A stretch of DNA of 64,000 bases. Source: Ceratodon purpureus. Taxonomy: Eukaryota > Streptophyta > Bryopsida > Pseudoditrichales > Ditrichaceae. Where the stretch lies: contig CM026424.1 in the NCBI GenBank assembly GCA_014871385.1, positions 14,226,892 through 14,290,891 on the forward strand. Direction: 5' to 3'. The first letter of the stretch is position 1. Every line of letters begins with the position of its first letter. The notes beneath the pieces were generated by a model. That model searched no databases. It saw nothing but the letters and a program-made list of their open reading frames with translations, and was not told where the DNA came from. The translations under genes were made by a program, and so were the position numbers. Below are positions 51,501 to 62,889 of the stretch, piece after piece.

Positions 51501-54500
51501 AGGCAGTTCGAAAAAGGGGATAGACTGGACAGTCATCCTGATCAAGCCAACATTCCCTGGGGATATGAGGACAAGAGAAGGACTGCGTCATTCAGGGGGG
51601 ACTTCCCCCCTGTAGTGGACGACTACAACACATTCTATGAGGAGAGACGTCAGACAAAGGAGGTCATTGCGGAGCGGACTCAGTGGCCAAGCACAGTCAC
51701 TGGCAGAGCCGACATAGAAGCGAAGCCGACCCGGCTACGCAGCCGACCTGTATCTCCGGGGCACCTGCCAAAAACTCCAAAGACGCTGCCAGCCGCATTT
51801 CAGAACTTAAGGCAGAAGTTGGAAGAAACCAGGAGTCGATCAGCTCAAGAGCATGGGCAAGTGAACCACCAAGATAGTATACCTTGCAGGAATGTTCACT
51901 TCTTGGATGAATTTCGATTGCAGTCGGGATGGGAGCTGGAAGAAGAGGACCAATATGCACTGGAGGCCTTTGCGGCGGACTTACTAGCCAAGAATGGAAA
52001 GGCCAGGCAACACCAAGCAAGTCAAAACCAAGGCAGGCAGGACCCAAGAAAGTACCTCATGCAGCTAGAGGCTTTGCAACAAGGTGCAGCATCGAGAGTG
52101 GCATCACTGCACCATTGGCATACAGAGCCACAGTGGCCAGAGAAAAATCCAACACCAGAGGAGGCCGACTTTGACCGCCGTATTGAAGAAGCAATGCAGA
52201 GATTGGCAGCACATCAGTTGGCAGCACAACAGTCGGCAGCGCAGCACTTGGCAGCACAGCACTTGGCTACCCAGCAGAGGGAACAAGAAGGGCTCAAACG
52301 AGAGCAGCATGAGCATATACGAATTGAGGATTTGTGGAAGGAGCAAAAAAGGAGGCAAGAGTATGAGAGCATTGGAGAGATACCAGCAAGGCCGCTTGAT
52401 TTATCTACTTTTCATTTAGAGTCAACTGTGGGCAAGAGCGTTTCAAGACCATTGCTTCCAGAGCCGACCTTGACACCACATAAGTTTTCTGGATATTTGG
52501 GCAGCCGGACAGGTGCTGTGTACGACGCACGACAGCCGACTCAATCAGTGTGGTATCCTGGGCAATCTGCACAGCCAGCTGTTGGAGACTCAATACCTCG
52601 TCCAATTGATGTAGCTCGGTCACTGGATGCTCGGCCTACTCCAGCACCTCCGAGCTATAGTTTTGGTGATCTTTCGCGAGCCGACCGGGCAGTGCCGACT
52701 GCCACTAAAATACAGACGACTTATCCGGCCACTTTGGCAGGATGTCCCTCTGTAGTACCAATAGTGCGCACAACCGACTTTAAGTTAGCTCCTCCAAGGC
52801 CACCAGTCAGTGCAGAGCGGAAGCAATTACCGTGCCGGGCATACAAGGACGGCACTGACCCTGATGCTCACCTGAGGCATTTTGACAAGTGTGTTTGGTA
52901 CAATGGAGAGACAGATGAGATTGTCATCATCCTCCTGTTTGGAACAACCCTTGTTGATAAGGCCCAGACTTGGTTTGATGATTGGCTGGATCATCACCCC
53001 AATTGTACTTGGGAGGAGGCAAAGGAGGCGTTCAAGATGCGGTTCAAGGAACAAGATTCTGATGAATAGGTGTTCATGACTCTAAGGACCTTCAAACAAG
53101 GTGAGGGGGAGAAGGTTCAAGACTATTATGAGAGGTTTACAAAACTGATCAAGTGTTTGCAAACAGATGTTGGAGAAGGCTTCAAGCTGACCTACTTCAG
53201 GGCAGGCCTGCTGGACTACCTGAAGGTAACCACAAGCGCCCATATAGCCAACACTCTGGCTGATTTGCAGGAGGTAGCTCGACGCTGTGAAACCAACTGC
53301 ATCAATACCTTAGGGGAGGAACTGTACTTTCAAGCCCGGCATACAGCGCTGACTAGTGGACAGCCGACTACCTTATCAGCTCAGGCGGAGGGAGCAGAGT
53401 CAAATAGTGGGAGGTATTGCACAGTCTGCAAGAAATACGGCCATGACGATGCTTACTGTTTTTTCAACCCAGCCAACCCGAACAATAGACTTCCACGACC
53501 TGAAGGTACACCAATTGTGGGGGTCGACGAAGTAACTGCTCAGCAACACAGTAGCAACTCAAGCCGACCTGTTAACATCCGACCTGTTGACAGCCGACCT
53601 GGAGGGTACCAGCATGATGGCTATGGCCAAATCGATACTAGCTTTATTTGCGATGAGACCGACCATCAAATGCGCAACTGTCCTTACAAGTTGAGGTTTG
53701 AGCAGTTTGTGGCATCTAGAACACTTGGTAGTGATACTGTGGGTGTCAATAATGTGGAACTGCAGGAGCTGGAAGTGGAGGAGCTGGAACTGCAAGAGCC
53801 ATCTGAGGTGGCAGTTTCTCTAACGAGAGCAGCAAGACTGGAGATGGGTCTTCCGTTGGAAGACAAAGAGGCACAGGAGGAGCTTGAAGGGGCCACAACA
53901 ACCAACTTGGATGCCAACGCACCTACAGCACCAACTCTGGATGGTGACTGGATTGGTTTTATTAACCCTGATTGTCTACAAGATATCCCAAAGAAGGCGC
54001 CTAACACAAATATGGAGAGTCTTCCCGGAACCCAGCTAGAAGCTTTGGTGCAGGAGATTAGCCGCCAAATCCTGGAGACCCCGATTACAGTATCGTTAGG
54101 ACAACTGTTGGCAGTAGCCCCTACTCTCACAGAGTACTTGAAGAGTCAAGTGTTCGGAGCAAGTGCGTGCGAGCCGACTGCGTCTGAAGACTCGATTGAG
54201 CCGCCTGTACCAGCCGACCAACCCGAGCCGACCGTGAAACAGGGTTCACTTTAGTTGATTCCAAGGGTCTCCAATGATCCAAGGATACAACCTACGGTGG
54301 TTGTTGGAGCTGTGAATATTGATCTTCATCGCCCTGTGATTTCTGTATAGGTGGAGGATTGGACCTTTAAGAACGTACTTCTGGAAGAGGGCTCTACAGT
54401 CAGCTTGATTACAGAAGAGGAGAAGGTGACGGTACCAGCGTTACAGGAGGCCATTGGATTCAAGCAGCGGCTGCACTTTGTCAACACTGCATTGAGGGAG

Positions 54501-57500
54501 ACAATCTTGGCAGTAGAGCAGATAGCAGTACGGCAGGAGGATTTTCACTGCCCAACTGCTTTAGACAGTGAGGTCCCATTTCCAGGAGGGAGCTCCCTAG
54601 GTGGTTCTTTGAGCCAACTCCTTTACAGAGCCGACCGCCACAGCCTTCTTCAGAGGACTCTCAGGATGATTATCAAGGCGCCACTCCAGCTTTTACGAAG
54701 CCGACTTTTACACAGCCGACTTCTATGGAGCCAACTATTTCAAACTTAAGCTCCACCAATGGGCCCAAGGAAGAGCGACACCACCAATGGACGACTTCAC
54801 GGCAGCAGCTAGCATCACTGCTAGTTAGGAAGGGGTTCCATGTGTTTGATACCAAGGATTAGTTTTCTTCTCCACCATTTACTAGTGTAGTCAGTTTTTT
54901 TACTGCAGGATGCTTAGCCTTCTTTCCATTTACCACCTTCTCTCTTAGTCTTCATGCGTTCTGAGGGCAGAACTACCGGAAAAAGGGGATAATGTTAACC
55001 GGAGACCCAACCGGTCTCTCCCTTTAACCCCATCCAGTCCCCTCTCAGTTTCATCCAGGAAGTGTCCCGACAGTCATCCAGTTCCTACGGATGAACTCTG
55101 TCAGTCGGCTAGATGAACTCTGTCGGAGCCGACTGGATGACTCTGTCGAAGCCGACTGGATGGTTCTGTCCGTTTTCAGAGGGTTTAAGAGGCAGGTTTA
55201 GGGTTTTGGAAGATCATTCTACACTAGAGCAGGTAGAGTCAGAGAGGTCTGAGAGTTGTTAGGAACTGCTGTACCATGTGTTTGGGGCTGTTTTGACCCA
55301 TTTTATGCAGTTTTGACCTCTTTTTGCACTTGTATTATACATTTCCAGCAACTTATGAGTGTTTGGAGCACTTAGCTTAGTTGGGTTTTGTTGGGTTTTG
55401 ATGGGATTGCGAAGGCTAGGGTTAAGTAGGTAAATCCTTCCTTTACCAGCGCTTGTCATCTATTTGTCTCTGGCATTGCTACTCGTGTACCCATTCTTCT
55501 TCAATTCTATATCTGCATTGCAGTCTTGCTGTTTTGATACCTGTAAACCCTAATTTTAGAATCCACTCCTTCTCCTTCTCCCTCTCTCTCATTCCCTGGT
55601 TTTTTGTATATTCATCTCAGCCTGTTTGGTTTCTTCCAATGCCCTCGCACATTCTCTCTACCTCTCCCCCTCTCCCTCTCCTTCCATCTCTCTCTCTCTC
55701 ATTCACTGTTTTTTTTTAAATTTTTTTTTGTCTTCTCCTCTCACTCTGTTTGGTCTATGCCCATGCCCTCGCACATTCTCTCTACCTCTCCCCCTCTCCC
55801 TCTCCTTCCATCTCTCTCTCATTCACTTGTTTTTTTTTTTTTTTTTTTAATTTTTTTTTGTCTTCTCCTCTCAGTCTATTTGGTCTCTTCCAATGCCCTT
55901 GGATATATCTCTCTACCTCTCTCCCTCTCCCTCTCCTTCCATCTCTCTCTGTCTCATTCACTTGTTTTTTTTTTTTTTTTTTAAATTTTTTGTTGTGATC
56001 TCCTCTCAGCCTGTTTGGTTTCCTTTCATTTAGTTTCGGTCTCTTCCAACTCCCTCGCCTCATCTCTCCACCTCATCCTTGTACCTCACCTCCCATATCT
56101 GTTGCGAATCATCTTTTCGAATCTGTATCATCCCTCTGTATTCAGAAACTTGTCTTTGGCGGCGCTGCTTCGGGCTCGTTTTCCCATTACTGAGCTGCTT
56201 TATTCATCTTCTTGCCGTCAATAGCGGTCATGTTGTCGCGTTGACCCTGTGCTTTCTGACTGTCCAAGGACGCATGGAAACTCCAGAGTTCTGTACTGAG
56301 CTCCAGACATCTCACACGGGTGTCTCCTGCCAGCGCTAGATGTTTTAGGATCATTACCACTCCCTGTATTCTCAATGACAAACTCGTCTTCCTGTTTTGC
56401 AGGCCAGAGGTCACTCTACCGAGCCCTCTGTGTGGGAGGTGCGCAAGAGAGGTCCTGGAGGGTGCGCAATTCCTAGAGGCAGTACAGCAAGCCATCGCCC
56501 AACGAAAACAGCGCAACCTCAACTACCTTTTCGTTTGAAGATGTCAGAGGATACACTATCAGGGGAGCCCTTTGACTATTGCAACGACATTCCCTTAGAA
56601 CCTCATCACATGGGAGGGAGCACACCTTCGTCGCGTGGCATGGCTGCTCACGTTCCTCGACTTCCTCCTATCCATGCGCTGGACTTGGAGATTGCGGAGA
56701 AGCAGCTCCAGCTACTACAGTGGAGGCGGGCGATGGAGTTGCAAGAGGCAGGGGGGAACTCCTCGTACTCTCCTTCAGGGATGACGGAAAGCTTTGGCCA
56801 GCCCTCATACGACTCGAATCAGAAGTCCAGAAGACAGAGCGTCTTGAAGCAACAGCAGGCCCACGACGTACCTTTTCGAGATCCAGGAGGGCCTAGGAAA
56901 CACCTTGTGGAGGTTGATCTGAGGGGACATCCGCAAGGGCAGAATCGGCCGTTGTGGCTAACTTGTCTTCGTGGTCATGCACAGGATTTAGATTTCAGCG
57001 AGGACAACTACAAGAATCTCCCCACCTCCATGTTGCTTGCTGTCAAGGAACGAGTGGACAACACTTTTGATTACCATGGTGACCTTGGCTATGTGACAGA
57101 GGAGGCTTTCCACAGCATTCTGAAGGGCCCGGTGAAGGTGAAGAGATATCAGCTGAAGAAAAGAATGACTGAAGGGAAGGACAGGCCGAAGCACATAAGG
57201 CAAGACCATTGGATCAAGTTATCAAAACTCATCGATTCGGAGAAAAAGGTAGCGGAAGCAGAGAGGATGGTCCTGAACCGCGCACAAGTGAAGAGACCCT
57301 CATCAGCCGGGCGCAATGAGGAATACATTCGAGCTACCTTGGTGATTCTTCAGACTTAGATGTTTTCTTTGTTCAGATTCAGCATTCCTCGCTTTAGTTG
57401 GTACATTCTCTGACCATATGCGATTTTGTTCCTCGTGACAGGCACTTGAGCTGGAGAGAAGCCCAACTAGATTTGAAATAGAGACGGAGCTCGCACGGGT

Positions 57501-59420
57501 CAAGAACGCTCCTCGAAAACACCTCTCAGGGAAGGAAACCTCCCCGAGTAGCCGAGTCTCTAATGTGCAGGCAGACCCCGACAGTGATTGGCGGAGATCT
57601 ATGGAGAAGAACATCGAACGCATAATGGAGCACCTGCAGATTCCCTGTGTCACCCCTATGAAGGCAGCAAGTGCAAAAAGGAGCTCTACCTCAGAGACTG
57701 AAGAGACGGACACATCATCAAAGCCAGATGACCTCAAGGAGAGTGCCGCAGTGCTAGAGGTTTGAGCAATTTCCTCTTGTGTTTCCGTCGCGATCTTGCT
57801 GCACTCCTCAATGGTACTGCATTTTTTCAATTGTACTGAATTAGTTTCAGCACCATTCGGCGTGACTGGTTTATGACTATTCATAGTCACTGATAGGTAA
57901 CCACTTGGTCATGCCTGGCTATGTAGCGCAGTACATAAGTTAGCATACGTCACTGATACTACAAATGGAATCAGTGGTAGTGTGACTCTCCATAGTCATC
58001 TTATTAGAATGTATAACCTTCATAGTCATCAAGTGCTCCATGTGACTATAACAGATGTCTATGTGGGTCCACGCTGACCTCTTGCCCCTGTACTGAGTTG
58101 GGAATACACGAAGGAGGGGAGTGGAAATCGCCGGCTGCAGACCCGGAGGAGGGAGATGGGTTTCTTACAGGCGATGATGTGCAGGATCTACAGACGGCGG
58201 CCACCTCCAACAATCCGGCTGAAGGCACTCCAGACTGTGTTGTCGTGACCGTGGGAGATTCTACCAAACATGCATCCGCTGCGTACTCTAGTCGGACTTT
58301 GAGGACTCCGAAGCCTACGAAGGAGGACATTAGAGCTCAGAAGAAGATGCGCATGACAAAGGTTGAGAAGCTGAAGAAGGAGAACGAGAAGCCGAAGAAA
58401 CACAGGTCACTCCGGGGGAGCAAAGAGGAGGCTGAAAAGGTAGCTGATACCAAGAACAAGGACGGCAACATCAGTAGTCAGCAGAACGCTAAAGGAAAGA
58501 AGAAGAAAAGCATGCCTGAACCGGTAAGTGAACATGGAAGTCCGTAGGTCGGTCTAGGGCTTCACAGCCATTCATGTCGAACGCGTTACCAGAGTTTAGT
58601 ACATGTTGGAATCCATTTTTCATAGTATCAATGAAGTTATAACATATGATTGCTCATGGAGTCATTAAATTAGAATGAATTAGTATTTGTTGTAATCGGT
58701 TTTGAAGAAGGAACTGCAATGGTTAATAATGCTCGAGGCACTGCCAAAAGCATGATAGAGATCTGTGCATAACCGAGGACCCGACTAATGTGGCTCATAA
58801 CCAAGGACCTGACTGATGTTGTTGTTTTTTTTTTATTTTTACAAGGTCGTGCAGGAGACCCAATTTGAGCCGGATTCCGAGAAGGGTGATCCTTCGTGGC
58901 CCAAAGCCTTTACAAATTCAGCGGTGAGTGTCAAGATTGCTTGGTAGCGCGTACGTAGACATTTCTAGTCATATTATGCCTTACTTCTTCAGGAGTTACG
59001 TGTGCATAGTTCGTCATTGTTCGTAGTCATTGAGCATCAAATGCATGTGAAGATGGAGCATCACTGAATGGTAATTGTTTCGGGGTTTCTTTAATACAGA
59101 TCACCGCGGGAACTGGGGACTCGCAATTCAAGCCAGGTGACCTTGTGAGACTGAAGGGACTAGAGGACGGCGAGGATGATAAAGTTGTGGCAGTCGGGAA
59201 GGTGCACAATGTAGCTGGGGCCACTCTATACGGGAAAGAAATATTTTCAGGCGCCGTGTCTGTAGAAGTGATAAGGAGCCTAGATGACAACTACCGTCTG
59301 TTTTCACCCGTAGATCTAGATGATCCTCCCGTGACCTTGGTAGGACAAGCAATAGGGCATTTTGTCTTGTGGCCCACAGATTTCATGGACATTGATCTGT
59401 CCTTCTCCCAAGCAGTTTAG
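48581..59420 (+). CDS. CACTA second protein, TNPA-like (Transposase_24 family)
   Basis: Exons seen: 48,581 to about 48,920; about 49,072-49,329; 56,402 to about 57,340; about 57,442-57,760; about 58,100-58,522; 58,846-58,923; 59,101-59,420. The start is MELRSWKSVPSGVQDE; early exons are Ser/Glu/Arg-rich. The third exon carries the Transposase_24 hallmark (QDHWIKLSKLIDSEKKVAEA, then NRAQ...SSAGRN), and the last exon a compact domain (FKPGDLVRLKGLEDGED...FVLWPTDF) like that following TNPA-type regions in plant CACTA elements. Such proteins bind subterminal repeats and can act as regulators. I saw no disabling change in the exons, but exon borders are approximate. The second intron contains a whole LTR element. 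Confidence 0.75.
49609..50064 (+). repeat. Left LTR
   Basis: 456 bp, TGTTAACCGG to TTTACCA; contains two AGCCGACT motifs and a GGTTTAAGAGGCAGG stretch that may include the promoter. Confidence 0.93.
51267..54254 (+). other. Gag-coding part of the LTR element
   Basis: The region is Glu/Gln/Arg-rich in its first half, with an Ala/Gln repeat (LAAQ units) near 52,200-52,280, then a retrotransposon-gag-like fold (AQTWFDDWLDHHPNCTWEEA) and a zinc knuckle near 53,416-53,460. It is a fossil reading region with breaks; see the entry for the whole element. Confidence 0.8.
54993..55448 (+). repeat. Right LTR
   Basis: 456 bp, about 98.7% identical by eye to the left LTR; directly followed by the duplicated GCGCT. 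Confidence 0.93.
55615..56030. repeat. CT-rich tandem repeat, three units of about 125-135 bp
   Basis: Each unit has CTGTTTGGTCT, CCAATGCCCTCGCAC, a CTCTACCTCTCCCCCTCTCC block, CATTCACT, a T run and TTGTCTTCTCCTCTCA. It lies in the TNPA-like gene's long intron, just right of the LTR element. ORFs here are simple-sequence artefacts. Confidence 0.85.
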
Positions 59421-59539
59421 CCCGGCCGAGGTACAGTTCCAATGCATCCTGTTCGATTGGATATTTTTTCTTCCAGTGAAATGTTTTGAATATCATTTGC
59501 AGGACCTTACATAGTTCTCACAACCGTGTTGTTGACCTG

Positions 59540-60777
59540 TACTAGTTACCCACTACGTATGATAACACTACTGTAAAATTCAAATCGTTGACTACGCACA
59601 GTAGTAAAGAGGGAATCGACTGAGTGGCGTACGTTTCAATTAGACTACGCACAGTCAAGTTCTACGTACGCAAACATCGACTAAAGATTGAAATCTGACT
59701 GACTGCAGTGAAATAAACAACTATAATAGGATTCTACGTAGACATCAGATAATATGGATGACTATGTGTAGTACAATATATATGACTAAAAATAGTTATA
59801 TCATGTGAAGTCTATGCATGACGCAATCCAGTCACAACCATACCACTCGCGTAGTGATGTAACATCAGTCACATCACTGTCACCTCACTACAATTAGTCA
59901 TATCTATTTTGCGATATCAGCATTGAAGACTACGTACAGTCACTACCATATGTCTCCACATAGTCAAATAAGTTTTAGTAATGACTAGAAATAGTCACGC
60001 ATACAATACTATAGGTAGTGATAAAATCGCTGATATTTATCGAAATAACTTACTAAGCTTAGTCAGATCATTCAGAAGCTATTTTGGTTCACGTCACTAT
60101 AAGTAGTCAATTAATTATAACTCCAATTAGTCATATTTTCCCCAATCAATATATGACTCAAATAAGTCACCATCTCACTACTATGCATAGTAATAAAACT
60201 ATTAAGTTGATGACTAAAATATCACTACAATTAGTCATACAAACCAAGAGTCTCAGACTTTAGTTCATATTCATGACTCCATATGGTCAATTGTTGGTAA
60301 TTCAAAAGAGTCAGCGATACCCTTTACATGACTAGGTGTAGTCAACAACTCATGACTCTAAATTGTCATATTTTCTCTACTGAATATATGACTCAACTGA
60401 GTCACCATCTCACTACTATGCGTAGTAATAAAATTATTCGATTGATGACTAAAAAATCACTACAGTTAGTCATACAAATCAAGAGTTTCAGTTTGTATTA
60501 GTGACTCCGTAAAGTCATATATTTTAACTCGAACTAGTCATGGATACCATTGTCATGACTACATATCGTCGCCAGTATATGACTCTATAGAGTCATATTT
60601 TCCCAAGTCCCAGAGCGGGTCCCTACTCGAGGTCCCAAAACACCATGGGAACGCAGTATCGGGAACAAAAAATGTCCGATGTGACCGCTAGTCAGATTGT
60701 CCAGAGCGACTAACTCAAAATGACTGGAAACAATATAAGTCACATTTTGGTTTATGCCCTATTACAGTCATAAAACC
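59540..60777. repeat. Right subterminal repeat region of the CACTA element
   Basis: Dozens of TAGTCA/TGACTA and TAGTCAC-like hexamers stand in both orientations, as expected for transposase-binding sites of CACTA ends. A block of about 140 bp at 60,115-60,255 is repeated at about 60,348-60,490 (shared CACCATCTCACTACTATGC and CAAGAGT). Confidence 0.85.
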
Positions 60778-60807
60778 CAGTCACATTGGGCTGGATTTGT
60801 TGTAGTG
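60778..60807 (-). repeat. Right terminal inverted repeat of the CACTA element
   Basis: Reads AGTCACATTGGGCTGGATTT followed by GTTGTAGTG, the inverse of the left end with one mismatch; followed by GCT. Confidence 0.95.
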
Positions 60808-61023
60808 GCTGGAGACACTGGACGCCATCAACAGTAGGGCCGCGGCGTATGAGCAGGAGGAGCGGCGAGCAACCGGGACGAAGAGCAGCTGCGGGGCGCG
60901 ATACCAACTGCGAAGGCTTCCCGAGCGGAGCGACTAGGAGAGGAAGCTGGCAACGCGGTGAGAGCAAACAGCAGGCCGCGACCAGACGATTCCGGACCGG
61001 AGGAGGAGAATCGACCAAGGGCG

Positions 61024-62889
61024 ATGGCAACCAGGAGGCGGACAGCCGAGAAGCCGGTGGCCCTCCGCAAGATTCCCGTGGCGATCCCCAGCGACAAGGA
61101 GGCGAGCAAGGAGCTCGAGGCGGACCTGAAACGGATGGGCTGCTTCGGCCTATAGGGTAAGTCTTGGAGGGTCCGCAGTGAGGGTATGGTGCGGGAGTTG
61201 GTCACGGGGGAAGTGGACAGCATCTATGCTTCCACTGTCCGAGGCCGCCCGAACCGATGGAATGCAGAATTGTGGAGCGGGGTTTACGGGTTTCAGAGTG
61301 GAGGGGAGGGAATGTCCACGAAGAAGGATGACTGTACGAGGGACAAGTTCTCTCAGAAGCTTGATTCCAAGTACGGTTACTTCGTGAAGGATTGTAAGGA
61401 TCAGAGGGCTCGGAGGGTGATGTCTTTCTTGGTTCCCATCCTCATCCCGGAGAAGCCTTACAACGTCACTCTGACTCTGGCCACCACCCTGATCCTCGCG
61501 TACCAAGGTGAGAAGAAGGTGGACTAGGGGATGTTAATTGGGGAGTTGGTGCACCGGCTTGCGGCCAACACCAAGCGCGGCCAACCCTCCTATGTAGGGC
61601 CGTTTCTTTTCCATTTGTATGAGCATGGGGGTTTGCTTGCAACCGAGGAGAGGGCTCATTGGGAGGAGCAGCAGCTCATGTATGAGCTCAACACCACGGA
61701 TTCAGAGGCCGAGGTGGGACAGGATGAGGAGATGATGGAGGTTAGCACGGAGGAGCGGCCCACAACCAAGAAGCGGAAGCTAATGGAAGGGAGCCCTTCC
61801 GCGCGGACCAGGTCAGCCACAAGGGCTGTGGAAGGAGGATCCACTGTTGGAGAGAATCCAGTGGACGCAGTTATTCGGGACTTGGAGGGGATAAGGGCCA
61901 AGGTCGCGGAATATGAGCTGCAGGTGCAGCAGGTGGGAGCGATGGTGGGCAACCCTCCAAGGGAGGACTTGGTGCAAGCAGTGCAGGAAGCTGTGCGGGC
62001 TCCGCGACGGCTCAAGGAGTTGGAGCAGACCGTGGACCGACTCACCGAGGAAAACTCGAAGGCCGTGGAGAGAATGAAGAAGCTGGAAGCGGAACGGCGG
62101 GAACACCTCAAGCAGGTTCGAGAGACGGCCGCCAAGATCCAGGAGGTAAGTGGGTTGTTGTTGGTTCCAGGGGATGTGTGGCTGAAGGCGAAGACCTTTG
62201 AGGCGGACCTCAAGAATGCGGGCCACCTGTCCGAGACCAAGGTGGCACTCTACATCTTGGACCAGGGCAAGAAGGTGGATGCAGCTCTAATGGCGATGAG
62301 GGGTCTAGTGGATGGCTTCAGCGAATCCTTCAAGACCTTGTGGGAGTCAACGGAGGATGAAGACACTTCTTCAACCCATTGTGACCTTCCTTCACAGGAT
62401 CAGATGGCCAGTAGGGGAATAGGGGAGGAAGGACAGGTGCCGGAGCAGCAGGAGGCGGAATTCGAAGACATCACGGTCCTCACAGCCGCGGTCCGCGATT
62501 TCACGCCCCTGGTCCGCCCTTCCGCGCTCAAGCCAGTAGGGGAGGCTATTCAGGGCAGTAGCCACGTGGCAGATGCCACGCCACATAACCTTTTCTCGTC
62601 CTTGCAGGTGGTAGCTCGAGTGCCGCCGCCACCTTCTTCGGATGGTGGGCCAGGTGGGCAGCCACATGTCGCAATTACCGCGGATCTCGGGCACGACCGC
62701 CAGTTGACCCCTCCCTCGGTGACGGAGAATGCGGAGGTCGTGGGTCGGTCCGGCGAAGAAATCGGGACACGCGTCGAGACCGGGCCGGTGGCGACTCCAC
62801 TTGCTCCACTGACGGCGCTGGGCCGCAAGGAAAAGTGGCGGCTGAAGAAGATGGAGGCCAAGGAGCGAAAGAAGAGGGGTAGTGCTTAG
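61024..62889 (+). other. Coding part of the fossil repeat right of the CACTA element
   Basis: Begins MATRRRTAEKP; contains VVGNPP-like linkers and a long Glu/Lys/Leu coiled coil with LKELEQTVDRLTEENSKAV, followed by a Pro/Thr-rich tail. The family is not recognised. The region belongs to a broken element and is described with it. Confidence 0.5.

Larger units (their letters stand above)
49609..55448 (+). mobile_element. Young LTR element with Gag region but no polymerase (TR-GAG type)
   Basis: Two 456-bp LTRs (49,609-50,064 and 54,993-55,448) begin TGTTAACCGG and end TTTACCA; GCGCT is duplicated at 49,604-49,608 and 55,449-55,453. A primer-binding-site-like TTGGCGACCATG follows the left LTR and a purine tract (GGAAAAAGGGGATAA) precedes the right one. 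The inside (51,267-54,850) encodes a Gag region with a retrotransposon-gag-like part, a CCHC knuckle (CTVCKKYGHDDAYC) and a short protease-like segment. No reverse transcriptase, RNase H or integrase is present, so it is non-autonomous. It is broken, with about three breaks. The LTRs differ at about six positions, so insertion is recent, perhaps about one million years at usual plant rates. Confidence 0.93.
41695..60807. mobile_element. Complete-length CACTA (En/Spm) DNA transposon, 19.1 kb
   Basis: The ends are CACTACAATAAATCCAGCCC and, inverted, CACTACAACAAATCCAGCCC, matching over 29 bp with one mismatch. The host bases GCT stand directly on both sides (41,692-41,694 and 60,808-60,810), the 3-bp duplication typical of CACTA elements. 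Inside are two divergent genes: a tnp2-type transposase on the minus strand and a Transposase_24/TNPA-like gene on the plus strand. Long subterminal regions are crowded with TAGTCA/TGACTA. About 5.85 kb of the length is a later LTR-element insertion. Confidence 0.95.

Noticed and set aside
55453-56063. ORFs of Ser/Leu/Pro/Phe or Lys/Glu composition
   Set aside because: They are translations of the CT-rich tandem repeat.
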